From Planctomycetota bacterium (GTDB lineage Bacteria; Planctomycetota; B15-G4), in the NCBI GenBank assembly GCA_029259745.1, contig JAJDEO010000061.1:62001-126000 (forward strand): DNA of 64,000 nt, in the 5' to 3' direction. Below the pieces are notes generated by a model. The model had not been told where the DNA came from. It made no database searches and worked only from the letters and a program-made list of their open reading frames with translations. The translations under genes and the position numbers were made by a program. Numbering within the stretch: position 1 is the first letter of the stretch; each line of letters opens with the position of its first letter. This document shows positions 36,792 through 45,268 of the stretch, piece after piece.

Positions 36792-37561
36792 GCCCCGATC
36801 GTGCCCTTCGTTGGTGAACTCGGTGCGCCGAACTCGTTGCGGGGCATGCGGCCGGCGAGGAACGCGTCGCGTCCGGCAGTGCAGGCGTCGCGCATCGCGC
36901 GGGCCATGCGGACGGGATCGCCGGCGAGGGCGATGGCCGTGTTCAACAGCACGCCGTCGACGCCGAGTTCCATCGCGACGCAGGTGTCGGACGCCGTGCC
37001 CACGCCGGCGTCCACGATGATCGGGACGCTCGCGTGCTGCTTGATGCGCACGATGTTGCGCGGATTGAGGATGCCGAGGCCCGAGCCGATCGCCGAGCCG
37101 AGCGGCATCACGGCCGCGCACCCGACGTCTTCGAGACGACGCGCGATGATCGGATCGTCGCTCGTGTAGGCGAGCACCGTGAAGCCTTCGCCGACGAGCG
37201 TCTTCGCGGCTTCGATCGTCGCGACGGGGTCGGGGAGCAGTGAGTCGGGATCGGCGAGTACCTCGAGCTTGAGGAGCGTCGTGTCGAGGGCTTCGCGTGC
37301 GAGTCGCGCGGTGCGGATCGCGTCGTCGGCGTTGAAGCAACCCGCCGTGTTCGGCAGCAGCGTGATGTGGTCGCCGATCATGTCGAGCACCGACCCGTCA
37401 CCGCCCGTCAGATCGATCCGTCGCACGGCGATCGTCACGCACTCGGTGCCCGACGCGTCGTGCGCGGCCTTCATCGTTGCGAGATCCTTGTACTTACCCG
37501 TACCGACGAAGAGGCGTGACGTGAAGGTGTGGTCGCCGATGACGAAAGGCGTGTCGGACAT
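36788..37561 (-). CDS. thiG: Thiazole synthase ThiG
   Basis: TIM-barrel enzyme that makes the thiazole phosphate carboxylate of thiamine from deoxyxylulose phosphate, dehydroglycine and ThiS-thiocarboxylate. The 257 residues include SRLFVGTGKYKDLATM, VRRIDLTGGDGS, the Schiff-base Lys in LLKLEVL (K98), GCAAVMPLGSAIGSGLGI and VDAGVGTASDTCVAMELG. The start at 37561 begins MSDTPFVIGDHTF. It lies 79 bases after the GalT-like gene and 1.1 kb from thiS on the same strand. No thiH, thiO or thiF is seen nearby. Confidence 0.95.
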   Translation of the reverse strand: MSDTPFVIGDHTFTSRLFVGTGKYKDLATMKAAHDASGTECVTIAVRRIDLTGGDGSVLDMIGDHITLLPNTAGCFNADDAIRTARLAREALDTTLLKLEVLADPDSLLPDPVATIEAAKTLVGEGFTVLAYTSDDPIIARRLEDVGCAAVMPLGSAIGSGLGILNPRNIVRIKQHASVPIIVDAGVGTASDTCVAMELGVDGVLLNTAIALAGDPVRMARAMRDACTAGRDAFLAGRMPRNEFGAPSSPTKGTIGA

Positions 37562-37640
37562 GGCGTGCACTCGCGGTGGAGAAAGAGTCAGGGCACCCTG
37601 AGGATCGCGGATCGGCGCCCGAGTCGTCCAGCCGTGCGAG

Positions 37641-38684
37641 TCAGCGAATCGTGAGTGCCTCGCGCAGGCGCCCCGCCGAGGTCTCCGGCGTTTCTTCGCA
37701 GAGGTACAGGCCGAGCTGCTCGAAGCCGCCGAGCGGCTGGGTGTAGGCGCGGAGCTCTGCGACGAGCGGTGTGTCTGTGCCGCTGTGAAAGACGACGTTC
37801 CAGGCCGGCTCGCCGTGGTCGCGCTGCATGAGCCGCGACGTGGCGCCCGTGACGCGCGCGATGGCGAGGCCGAACGAGGCGAGGTCGTCGTCGGAGAGGT
37901 CGTGCAGGAAGTGTGCTCCGGGATCGGCCGGGAGCACGAACGACTGCAGGGCGCGGCGCATGAAGGGGGCGACGAGCGTGTGGGTGTTCCCGTCGACGGT
38001 GTCGACGTGCAGGTCGTGCTGGTGTTGGCTGGCGCGCAGCGTCGGGCCGAGGTCGTGGGCCAGGCGCGGCTCGAGCGGAGCGATGTTCGTGAGCAGGATC
38101 TGCTGGTGGTCGTGTTCGACAGAGCCGCCCACGTTCGCGCCGACGTTCTTGACGATGCCGACGTGGCCACGACGTCCGGGCCCCGTCTCGGGGTAGGCGT
38201 CGCCGGCGTGTTCGAGCAGGAACCGTTCGACGCGTGCAAGCTGACTCAGCACGCGCGCGGCGACGTCGCGCGTGCCGTCGGGCCAGCGCACGTCGTGCCG
38301 CCGCGACGTCCATTGAACGAAGTGCATTCCCCGCGCCGCCGCGTCATTTGCTTTGACCGTGGGGGACACGAGCGGGAAGAGATTCGGCGCAAGCCAGGTC
38401 GCGTCGCCATCGGGCGCCTCGACGATGTCGACCGCTGGGCAGAGACGATCGTTGCAGACCGGGCAGCCGGCAAGCGCACGCGGTCGGCTCGCGCGCGCCT
38501 CGCTGTAGAGCACGGGCAGCCCGAGGCGTGGGTCGACGGCGACACGTCCGGCAGGGGCGAAGTGTTGCGTCTCGGAGGCGCAGAGCCGCTCGAGTGCCGG
38601 CACGCCGAGCGCCTCGACGCGCCGCGCGGCGGCACGCGCATCGAGCAGCGCGGCCGGGAGCTCGTCGCTCTCGACGCCCTCCAT
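37641..38684 (-). CDS. GalT-like nucleotidyltransferase of the HIT superfamily
   Basis: Protein of 347 residues resembling galactose-1-phosphate uridylyltransferase or ADP-glucose phosphorylase-like proteins. It has a zinc-type cysteine group CPVCNDRLC (Cys74, 77, 82) and the catalytic region NVGGSVEHDHQQIL, where His193 would be the nucleotidylated residue in an H-x-H-x-Q motif. The C-terminal domain (WNVVFHSGTDTP, LGGFEQLGLYL) also fits GalT. The ATG overlaps the thiS stop (TGATG), so it is translated together with thiS. The substrate is unknown: a sugar-1-phosphate, or another phosphorylated compound given the thiamine context. The longer open frame upstream lies inside thiS. Confidence 0.8.
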   Translation of the reverse strand: MEGVESDELPAALLDARAAARRVEALGVPALERLCASETQHFAPAGRVAVDPRLGLPVLYSEARASRPRALAGCPVCNDRLCPAVDIVEAPDGDATWLAPNLFPLVSPTVKANDAAARGMHFVQWTSRRHDVRWPDGTRDVAARVLSQLARVERFLLEHAGDAYPETGPGRRGHVGIVKNVGANVGGSVEHDHQQILLTNIAPLEPRLAHDLGPTLRASQHQHDLHVDTVDGNTHTLVAPFMRRALQSFVLPADPGAHFLHDLSDDDLASFGLAIARVTGATSRLMQRDHGEPAWNVVFHSGTDTPLVAELRAYTQPLGGFEQLGLYLCEETPETSAGRLREALTIR

Positions 38685-38899
38685 CACCCGCCGCCGACGA
38701 ACGACACGATCTCCACGACGTCGCCGTCGCGCAGGGTGTGCGCGCCGTGCTGCGAGCGCGGCACGACGGCGCGGTTCACTTCCACGGCGCAGCGCTCGCG
38801 GCGCACCTCGAGTGCATCGAGCAGCGCCGAGATCGTGGACTCGGACGCGACCTCGTGGGGCTTGCCGTTCACGGTCACGGAGACAGAAGGGGCGTTCAC
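38684..38899 (-). CDS. thiS: Sulfur carrier protein ThiS
   Basis: Ubiquitin-fold carrier of 71 residues that ends in the required Gly-Gly (VSFVGGG), where the thiocarboxylate forms. Typical features are VTVNGKPHEV at the start, the helix STISALLDALEV, AVEVNRAVVPRSQ and the LRDGDVVEIVSFVGGG end. It donates sulfur to ThiG. It is the first gene of an operon with the GalT-like gene and thiG. No TPP riboswitch was recognised in the sequence before it. Confidence 0.92.
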   Translation of the reverse strand: MNAPSVSVTVNGKPHEVASESTISALLDALEVRRERCAVEVNRAVVPRSQHGAHTLRDGDVVEIVSFVGGG

Positions 38900-39022
38900 T
38901 GCGGCGTTCCAGAGGGGAGATGCATGAGGTTCGCAATCGCCGCGAGCGTGTCAACGCTCGGTATCCGCAAGCCACGGTATGTGGCGGATGTGCGTCCAGC
39001 CGCGTCGGAGGCGTCCCGTATC

Positions 39023-39051
39023 TTGACAGGAGCGGCAGATTTCACGAGTCT
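39023..39051 (+). promoter_or_regulatory. Possible promoter of nusA-infB-rbfA
   Basis: A perfect TTGACA lies at 39023-39028, but the hexamer at 17-base spacing (GAGTCT) is a poor -10. The region lies between divergent thiS and nusA, where a promoter is expected. No other candidate is better. Confidence 0.3.
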
Positions 39052-39170
39052 TACCCGCTTCACCTCACAGGTCGCCGTCCTCGTCGCGTCGTTCACAGCA
39101 ACGACCGAGGGAGGATCACGGCCAATCTATGTCCCATCTCCGCCCTCGTCGGGCGGCGGCAAGGTTCCGT

Positions 39171-40379
39171 GTGAATCAAGAGCTGCTTCGTATCGTCCAC
39201 GCCATCAGTCTCGAAAAGGATATCGACTCCGAGTTGATCTTCCGCACGATCGAGAACGCGATGGTGGCCGCCATCCAGAAGAAGGTTGGCCCCGAAGTCC
39301 CCATCCACTGCAAGGTGGACCGGACATCGGGCGATCTCAGCGTGACTTCTGAGGTTGAGCATGGAGCGATCGATCTGGGCCGCATCGCGGCGCAGACGGC
39401 GAAGCAGGTCATCATCCAGTCGTTGCGCGACGCTGAGAACTCGGTGGTCTACGCCGAGTTCCAGGACAAGATCGGCGAGCTCGTGCTCGGAACGGTCCAG
39501 CGCATCGAGGGTGGAGCACTCGTCGTCAACATCGGCAAGGGCGAGGCGATCGTGCCGCGCGGTGAGCGCGTGCGCGGCGAGATGTACTCGCCCGGCGACC
39601 GCGTCCGCGGCGTCATCAGTGACGTGAAGCAGGTCGGCCCGCGTGTGAAGATCATCCTTTCGCGTGTCACGCCCGACCTCGTCGAGCGGCTCTTCGAGCT
39701 CGAGGTTCCCGAGGTGAGCGACGGTGTCATCGAGATCCGTCGCATCGCCCGCGAGCCCGGTTACCGCACGAAGATCGCGGTTCACAGCAACGACTCGCGT
39801 GTCGACTGTGTCGGCGCGTGCGTCGGTATCCGCGGCACGCGGATCAAGGCCATCACGGACGAGCTGAACGGCGAGAAGATCGACATCATCCGCTTCAGTG
39901 AGTCGGACGAGGAAATGATCGCGAACGCCCTGCGCCCCGCGCAGCTCGCGTCGTTGAAACTCGATCCGGACACGAAGATTGCGCGCGTCGTCGTTCCCGA
40001 CGACCAGCTTGCGCTCGCGATCGGCCGTAAGGGCCAGAACGTGCGCCTCGCCACGCGCCTCACCGGTTGGGACATCAAGGTCGAGGGCGTCACGCAGATG
40101 CCTCACTCGGCTCGTCCCGACGGGGCTCCTCGTCCTGCAGCACCGGGACGCCCCGAAGGTGAAACCCCGCGCGCCCCCGAGGGCAGCGCCACCCAAACCG
40201 AAACGCTCGCGGGAGATCCCGCGAGCTCCGTCCACGACGCGGCCGACCACGCCACCAAGGTCGAGCCGAGCGCGCCCGCTCCCGATGCGAGCGCCGATCC
40301 CGTCGTCGACGACACTGTGCCTCAAGCTCCTGAAGCTGAGGCCGGTGACCGACACGCCGACGACCCGGTGGTGGAGTAG
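39171..40379 (+). CDS. nusA: Transcription termination/antitermination protein NusA
   Basis: RNA polymerase-binding factor of 402 residues: N-terminal domain (NQELLRIVHAISLEKDIDSELIFRTIENAM), S1 RNA-binding domain (about 115-180, LVLGTVQRIEGGALVV), and two KH domains (CVGACVGIRGTRIKAITDELNGEKIDI; DDQLALAIGRKGQNVRLATRLTGWDI). The last ~95 residues are Pro/Ala/Glu-rich and probably disordered; E. coli-type acidic repeats are absent. The GTG at 39171 was chosen because AAGG lies 6 bases before it and NusA proteins begin with this motif. infB follows 6 bases after the stop. Confidence 0.95.
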   Translation: MNQELLRIVHAISLEKDIDSELIFRTIENAMVAAIQKKVGPEVPIHCKVDRTSGDLSVTSEVEHGAIDLGRIAAQTAKQVIIQSLRDAENSVVYAEFQDKIGELVLGTVQRIEGGALVVNIGKGEAIVPRGERVRGEMYSPGDRVRGVISDVKQVGPRVKIILSRVTPDLVERLFELEVPEVSDGVIEIRRIAREPGYRTKIAVHSNDSRVDCVGACVGIRGTRIKAITDELNGEKIDIIRFSESDEEMIANALRPAQLASLKLDPDTKIARVVVPDDQLALAIGRKGQNVRLATRLTGWDIKVEGVTQMPHSARPDGAPRPAAPGRPEGETPRAPEGSATQTETLAGDPASSVHDAADHATKVEPSAPAPDASADPVVDDTVPQAPEAEAGDRHADDPVVE

Positions 40380-40385
40380 TGCCAC

Positions 40386-43355
40386 GTGCGACTGCACGAA
40401 CTCGCGAAGGAGCTCGGAGCTGACAGCAAGCGATTGCTTGCGATCGCCAAGGAACTCAGCCTTGGCGTGAAGAGTCACTCATCGAGTATTCCGAAGGGTG
40501 CCGAGGGCATCCTTCGCGCGGCTTGGACCGAAGAACTCGAGATCCTCGCTGAGGAGGAGGCCGAGAAGAAGGCCAAGGAAGCCGCGAAGGCGCCTCCGAA
40601 GGACGAACCCGAGGAAGTCGCAGAGCCCGTCGCCGAGGCCGCCGAAGTGGCGCCCCCGGTCGAGGACGCTGACGACAAGCCGGTCACGTCGATCCAGATC
40701 ACCACGCCCGCAGAGGCTGAACGTCGCGAGGCCGAAGAGGCCGACCAACGTGCAGCTGAAGAAGCGGCGCGCGCTGAAGCCGAATCGGCCGCCGAGGCCG
40801 AAGCAGCTGCGGCCGCCGCCGCAGCTGCTGAGCGCGAGGCTGCCGAAGACGCTGCCGAGACGGTCGAAGTCGAGGCCGAAGCCCCGGCTGCCGTCGAGGC
40901 GGAAGCTGCGGTTGAGGCCGAGCCCGAAGCTGAAGCCGAGGCGCCCGCCGAAGCGGAAGCCGAAGAGCCCGCCGAAGCGCCGAAGACCATCTCGCTGACG
41001 ATCGGTGGCAAGGACGTCGGTGACGATGAGGCTGCCGATGCCGCCGCTGACGGCGACGGAGCGGTTGAAGGCAAGGCGGAGGTCAAGCTCAAGGGGCGTC
41101 CGAACGTGCCCGAGTCGAAGCCGCGCCGTCGCGCCAAGATCCTCGGTCGCATCGAGATCAAGCCCAAGCAAGATCCGGGCTCGACGCGCTCCGGCGGTGC
41201 CGGTGGCCGCAGCAGTGGTCCAGGTCGTCCGCCCAGCCAATACGATCCGCTCGATCCCACGCGTCCGCCGCCGTCGCGCCGAACTGGTGCCGGTGGTGGT
41301 CCCGGTGGTGGCGGGGGTGGAGGTGGTGCACCCACCACGCCCGCGCGTCGTGGGGCAGGCGATGCCGCCGCGAAGAACACGCGCAATCCCGGCCGTCCCG
41401 GCAAGGGTGAAGGCGAGTTTGTCTTCGACGCCGAGGACACGTCCGCGCTGGGCGCGATCCGACTCGGTCACTTCGGCAACCGCCGTCCGCCGAGCCGCCG
41501 TCGTCCGCCGATGCGTCGCCAGAACATGGGCGGCCGTCGCGGTGGTCGCAAGCGTCGCGGCGAGCGTCCGACGCATCCCGTCACGCTTCAAGCGCCGATC
41601 GGCGTGCGCGATCTCGCCGACCTGTTGGGCATCAAGGCTCGTGAGATCCTGATGCACTTCCCAGAAGAGTTCGATCCGCGCGACAAGAACGTCGTGATCA
41701 ACGGTGAGCACCTCGAAGTGCTCGCCGAGAAGCTCGAACGCGACATCACCGTGCTCGCCGAGATGACCGAAGCGCAGAAGCTCCTGCAGGCCGAGGAGCT
41801 GCGCGCCATCAAGTTGGCCGGTGAGCCCCAACCGCGCGGTCCGATCGTGGCCGTCATGGGTCACGTCGACCACGGTAAGACGTCGTTGCTCGATGCGCTG
41901 CGCAGCAGTCGTGTCGCCGCGAAGGAAGCGGGCGGCATCACGCAGCGCACCAGCGCATATCTCGTCCACGACAAGAACGGCAACCCCGTCACGTTCCTCG
42001 ACACGCCGGGTCACCGCGCGTTCACCGAGATGCGTGCGCGTGGTGCGGCGATCACCGACGTGGCTGTGCTCGTGGTGGCTGCCGATGACGGTGTCATGGA
42101 GCAGACGCGCGAGGCCATCGAGCACGCGCAGGCTGCCGGTGTGCCGTTCATCATCGCGCTCAACAAGATCGACAAGAACAACGCCGAGCCCGACAAGGTC
42201 AAGCAGCAGCTCGCCCAGATGGGCATCATGGTCGAAGGCTGGGGTGGTGACGTCGGTATCGTCGAATGCTCGGCAACGACCGGGCAGGGTCTCGATGAAC
42301 TCGTCGAACGCCTTGCGCTCGAAACCGAGATCCTCGAACTCGACGGTGATCCTCAGATCCCCGCGCGTGGCGTCGTCATCGACAGTCACAAGGACCCCAA
42401 CCTCGGCATCGTCGCCACCTGTGTGGTGCTCGACGGCACGCTGAACGCCAAGGACCCGGTGCTCGTCGACCAGGTCGTCGGTCGCGTTCGCTACATGAAC
42501 GACGACAACGGCAAACGCATCAAGTCGGCCGGTCCGGGCGTGCCCGTGCAGGTCTTCGGCTTCGACGAGCCGCCGCCGGCTGGCGCGCAGTTCCTCGTCG
42601 TCAACGACATCAACGAGGCCCGCGTCGTTGCCGCAGAGCGCAAGGAAGAGGCGCGTCAGATTGACGATTCGCCGACCGACACGCTCACGCTCGAAGGGCT
42701 CTTCGAGCAGATCGAGGCGCACGACGTCACCGAGATCAACGTCATCCTCAAGTCGGATGTCTACGGCTCGCTCGAGGTCGTCAAGCAGACCGTCTCCGAC
42801 CTCGCTCACCCCGAAGTGAAGTTCAAGGTCATTCGCGCCGGGATCGGCGCGATCACCGAAGACGATGTCCTTCTGGCTCAGGCATCGGAGGCCTTCATCA
42901 TCGGTTTCGGCGTGGTGCCGGATAAGAGCTCGCGCGCTGTCATCCAGCGCACGGGAGTCGAGGTGAAGTTCTACGACGTCATCTACGCGATGACCGAAGA
43001 CCTCGAGAAGGCGCTCGAAGGCAAGCTCGGCACCGAGGAGAAGGAGACGATCACGGGGCACGCGGAGGTTCGCGCGGTCTTCAAGTCGTCGAAGCTCGGC
43101 AACATCGCAGGTTGCTACGTCACGGACGGCATCATCCGCCGCGACGCACACATCCGTCTGACGCGCGATGGCAGGGTCCTGCACACCGGCAAGCTCGACT
43201 CGCTGCGTCGCTTCACCGACGACGTCAAGGAAGTGCGCGAGAACTACGAGTGCGGTATGCACCTCGACCGCTACGACGACATTCGCCCGGGCGACATCTT
43301 CGAGGCCTACGAGGTTGAGCTGATCCCGCGGACTCTCGAGTCCTCGACGAGTTGA
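40386..43355 (+). CDS. infB: Translation initiation factor IF-2
   Basis: Initiator-tRNA GTPase of 989 residues. It starts with an IF2N helix bundle (RLHELAKELGADSKRLLAIAKEL). A very long Ala/Glu/Pro linker follows (about 50-200), then basic Gly/Arg/Pro-rich stretches (about 235-400, including GGRRGGRKRRGERP). A second IF2N-like module lies near 400-475, and then the G domain: GHVDHGKT near 491, DTPGHRAFTEMRARGA and NKID. The C-terminal domains are complete. The GTG start lies 6 bases after the nusA stop. The linker is longer and more biased than in E. coli. Confidence 0.96.
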   Translation: MRLHELAKELGADSKRLLAIAKELSLGVKSHSSSIPKGAEGILRAAWTEELEILAEEEAEKKAKEAAKAPPKDEPEEVAEPVAEAAEVAPPVEDADDKPVTSIQITTPAEAERREAEEADQRAAEEAARAEAESAAEAEAAAAAAAAAEREAAEDAAETVEVEAEAPAAVEAEAAVEAEPEAEAEAPAEAEAEEPAEAPKTISLTIGGKDVGDDEAADAAADGDGAVEGKAEVKLKGRPNVPESKPRRRAKILGRIEIKPKQDPGSTRSGGAGGRSSGPGRPPSQYDPLDPTRPPPSRRTGAGGGPGGGGGGGGAPTTPARRGAGDAAAKNTRNPGRPGKGEGEFVFDAEDTSALGAIRLGHFGNRRPPSRRRPPMRRQNMGGRRGGRKRRGERPTHPVTLQAPIGVRDLADLLGIKAREILMHFPEEFDPRDKNVVINGEHLEVLAEKLERDITVLAEMTEAQKLLQAEELRAIKLAGEPQPRGPIVAVMGHVDHGKTSLLDALRSSRVAAKEAGGITQRTSAYLVHDKNGNPVTFLDTPGHRAFTEMRARGAAITDVAVLVVAADDGVMEQTREAIEHAQAAGVPFIIALNKIDKNNAEPDKVKQQLAQMGIMVEGWGGDVGIVECSATTGQGLDELVERLALETEILELDGDPQIPARGVVIDSHKDPNLGIVATCVVLDGTLNAKDPVLVDQVVGRVRYMNDDNGKRIKSAGPGVPVQVFGFDEPPPAGAQFLVVNDINEARVVAAERKEEARQIDDSPTDTLTLEGLFEQIEAHDVTEINVILKSDVYGSLEVVKQTVSDLAHPEVKFKVIRAGIGAITEDDVLLAQASEAFIIGFGVVPDKSSRAVIQRTGVEVKFYDVIYAMTEDLEKALEGKLGTEEKETITGHAEVRAVFKSSKLGNIAGCYVTDGIIRRDAHIRLTRDGRVLHTGKLDSLRRFTDDVKEVRENYECGMHLDRYDDIRPGDIFEAYEVELIPRTLESSTS

Positions 43356-43362
43356 CCGGGAT

Positions 43363-43893
43363 ATGACTTGGAAACGAGCCCAGCGGCTCGAAGCGTTGAT
43401 CAAGGAGAAGGTGGCGACGGTGATCGTCGAGCACCTCTCGGATCCGGCTTTGGGCTTTGTGACGGTGTTGCGCGTGGAGTTGTCGGACGACAAGCGCATC
43501 GCGCGTATCTTCTACACCGTGCTGGGTGAGCCGGCGGTGCAGCGCCGCACGATCCGCGCGATCGAGCGGGCTGCGCCGCACGTCCAGGAGCGCATCGCGC
43601 CCTCGCTGCGCATTCGCTACATGCCGCAGCTGCGTTTCGTCATCGACGATTCGCTCGAGAAGGAAGCGCGTCTGCAGAAGCTCCTTGATCAGGTCTCCAT
43701 GGAGCGGGGGGAGCCAGGCGAAGAGGGCGCCGAGGGCGATGACACGCCCGCGGTGATCGCGGAGGATGTCGCGGACGAAGGGGGTGATGCGCCTGAGCCT
43801 GGGCCGATGCCGACGCCGCGCTCCGGAAGCCGCCCGTCGTCTGCTGCAGACGACGAGGACGATCCCTTCGCGGACGACGACCTCGACGGCTGA
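43363..43893 (+). CDS. rbfA: Ribosome-binding factor A with acidic tail
   Basis: Protein of 176 residues whose first ~115 form a standard KH-like RbfA (RAQRLEALIKEKVATVIVEHLSDPALGFVTVLRVELSDD; RYMPQLRFVIDDSLEKEARLQKLL), which assists 16S rRNA maturation. From about residue 118 an extra ~58-residue tail is rich in Asp, Glu, Pro and Ala, ending DDEDDPFADDDLDG, and is probably unfolded. The ATG is 7 bases after the infB stop, completing a nusA-infB-rbfA operon. Confidence 0.93.
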   Translation: MTWKRAQRLEALIKEKVATVIVEHLSDPALGFVTVLRVELSDDKRIARIFYTVLGEPAVQRRTIRAIERAAPHVQERIAPSLRIRYMPQLRFVIDDSLEKEARLQKLLDQVSMERGEPGEEGAEGDDTPAVIAEDVADEGGDAPEPGPMPTPRSGSRPSSAADDEDDPFADDDLDG

Positions 43894-44055
43894 GGCGTCA
43901 TGCGCGCGTCACGGCTACACGCTGCTAGAGGCTGCGTCCCAACAAGGCCGCTCGTGGGACATGGTCGTGTCATGGAGCCATCCCGGGTCGGCCAGTAGAC
44001 TCGGCCCACTCGATGGCCGGTGAGTCGAGCGTGTCTTGAGAGGGCGGACGAATCC

Positions 44056-44319
44056 ATGGTTGACGATCCGGGAGTGATCTGGCGGGTTGTGTCCGTGGTC
44101 GGATTCCTGTTCCTCGTCGGCGCTTACATCGCCAACCAGCGCAAGTGGACCCATGCCGAATCGCAGACGTATCTCGTTGCGAACGTCATCGGTTCGGGGC
44201 TGTTGGCCGCGTACTCGGCCGTGATCAAGGAGTGGGTCTTCGTCGGGCTCGAGGGTTTCTGGTGCGTGGCCTCGCTGATGGCGTTGGCCGCGACCGTCCG
44301 CAAAAGAGGTGCTGCGTGA
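44056..44319 (+). CDS. Small integral membrane protein (CBU_0592-like)
   Basis: Protein of 87 residues with three likely membrane segments (VVSVVGFLFLVGAYIA, YLVANVIGSGLLAAYSAVI and WVFVGLEGFWCVASLMALAA). The order and size resemble the small CBU_0592-type membrane family, whose role is not established. The ATG at 44056 is preceded by GAGAGG about 12 bases away. The stop is 17 bases before the following ABC ATPase gene, so it may be co-transcribed with the transporter genes. Confidence 0.7.
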   Translation: MVDDPGVIWRVVSVVGFLFLVGAYIANQRKWTHAESQTYLVANVIGSGLLAAYSAVIKEWVFVGLEGFWCVASLMALAATVRKRGAA

Positions 44320-44335
44320 TCGAACGGAGAACAGC

Positions 44336-45268
44336 ATGACGGCTGCCAACGAGGGGCCGCTGGTCGCTCTCGAAGGGCTCGAAGTGCGCTACGGAAAACG
44401 CGTGGCGCTCGAGAGTCTGGACATCGAGATCCCCGGCGGCGCGATCGGCCTGCTCGGTCCGAATGGCGCCGGCAAGTCGACGCTCATCAAGACGCTGCTC
44501 GGTCTGCTCAAGCCGTACAAGGGCACGGCGCGCGTCCTGGGACACGACATCCGCAAGGACGCGTCCGTGTTGCGCCGGCGCGTCGGCTACATGCCGGAGC
44601 GCGAGGCGAACTTCCCCGGCATGACCGGCTTCGGCGCAACGCACTACGCAGGCCGACTCTCGGGGCTGCCCGATGCCGATGCGCGCCGCCGCGCGCACGA
44701 GACGCTGCTCTTCGCGGGTCTTGAAGAGGAGCGCTATCGCCCGGTGAGCACGTACAGCACGGGCATGCACCAGCGCGTCAAGCTCGCCCAGGCGCTCGTG
44801 CACGACCCCGACCTCATCTTCCTCGACGAGCCCACCAACGGCCTCGATCCCAAGGGGCGTGTCGAGATGCTGAACTTGATTCGAACGCTCGCGCAGGAGA
44901 AGGGCATCCACGTCATCCTGTCCACGCATCTGCTGCGGGATGTCGAGGAGGTGTGTCAGTCGGTGGTGGTCGTGAATGCCGGCAAGGTCGTGCGTCACGA
45001 ACGCATCGAGACGATGACGAAGGCCTTCACCGAGGCGCGCGTCGTGCGCGTCGACGGGAGCCTCAGCGATTACGTCGCGGCGTGCCGCGAGCGCGGCATC
45101 GGGGTCGGTGAGGTGAAAGACCAGGGTGTCCAGGTGACACTCGCCGAGGCCGGCTCGACCCGTTCACTGTTCGAGGCGGCGGCTGCGGCCGGCGTCGTCG
45201 TACGCTCGATGGACGCCGTACGTCTGTCGCTCGAAGACGCGCTCATCGACGTGCTCGGAGGAACCTGA
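44336..45268 (+). CDS. ABC transporter ATP-binding protein
   Basis: Single-cassette ATPase of 310 residues: Walker A GPNGAGKS (41-48), the signature segment YSTGMHQRVKLAQALVHDP, Walker B LIFLDEPTNGLDP and the switch His in ILSTHLLRD. The C-terminal ~80 residues form an extra regulatory-type domain. The layout fits ABC-2-type exporters of the NatA/CcmA class. Its stop overlaps the start of a permease (TGATG), and a second ATPase/permease pair follows directly. The ATG at 44336 follows CGGAGA. Confidence 0.92.
   Translation: MTAANEGPLVALEGLEVRYGKRVALESLDIEIPGGAIGLLGPNGAGKSTLIKTLLGLLKPYKGTARVLGHDIRKDASVLRRRVGYMPEREANFPGMTGFGATHYAGRLSGLPDADARRRAHETLLFAGLEEERYRPVSTYSTGMHQRVKLAQALVHDPDLIFLDEPTNGLDPKGRVEMLNLIRTLAQEKGIHVILSTHLLRDVEEVCQSVVVVNAGKVVRHERIETMTKAFTEARVVRVDGSLSDYVAACRERGIGVGEVKDQGVQVTLAEAGSTRSLFEAAAAAGVVVRSMDAVRLSLEDALIDVLGGT

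Noticed and set aside
38900..39170. TPP riboswitch upstream of thiS
   Set aside because: The conserved TPP-riboswitch core (CTGAGA and the later GAACCTGAT-like segment) was not found on the minus strand.
40479..43499. A reading frame of about 1000 codons antisense to infB, and similar long antisense frames over prfC and the ABC-F gene
   Set aside because: They are by-products of high GC codon bias: the real genes on the other strand have clear families, and the antisense products are Arg/Asp/Leu/Val-rich without recognisable motifs.
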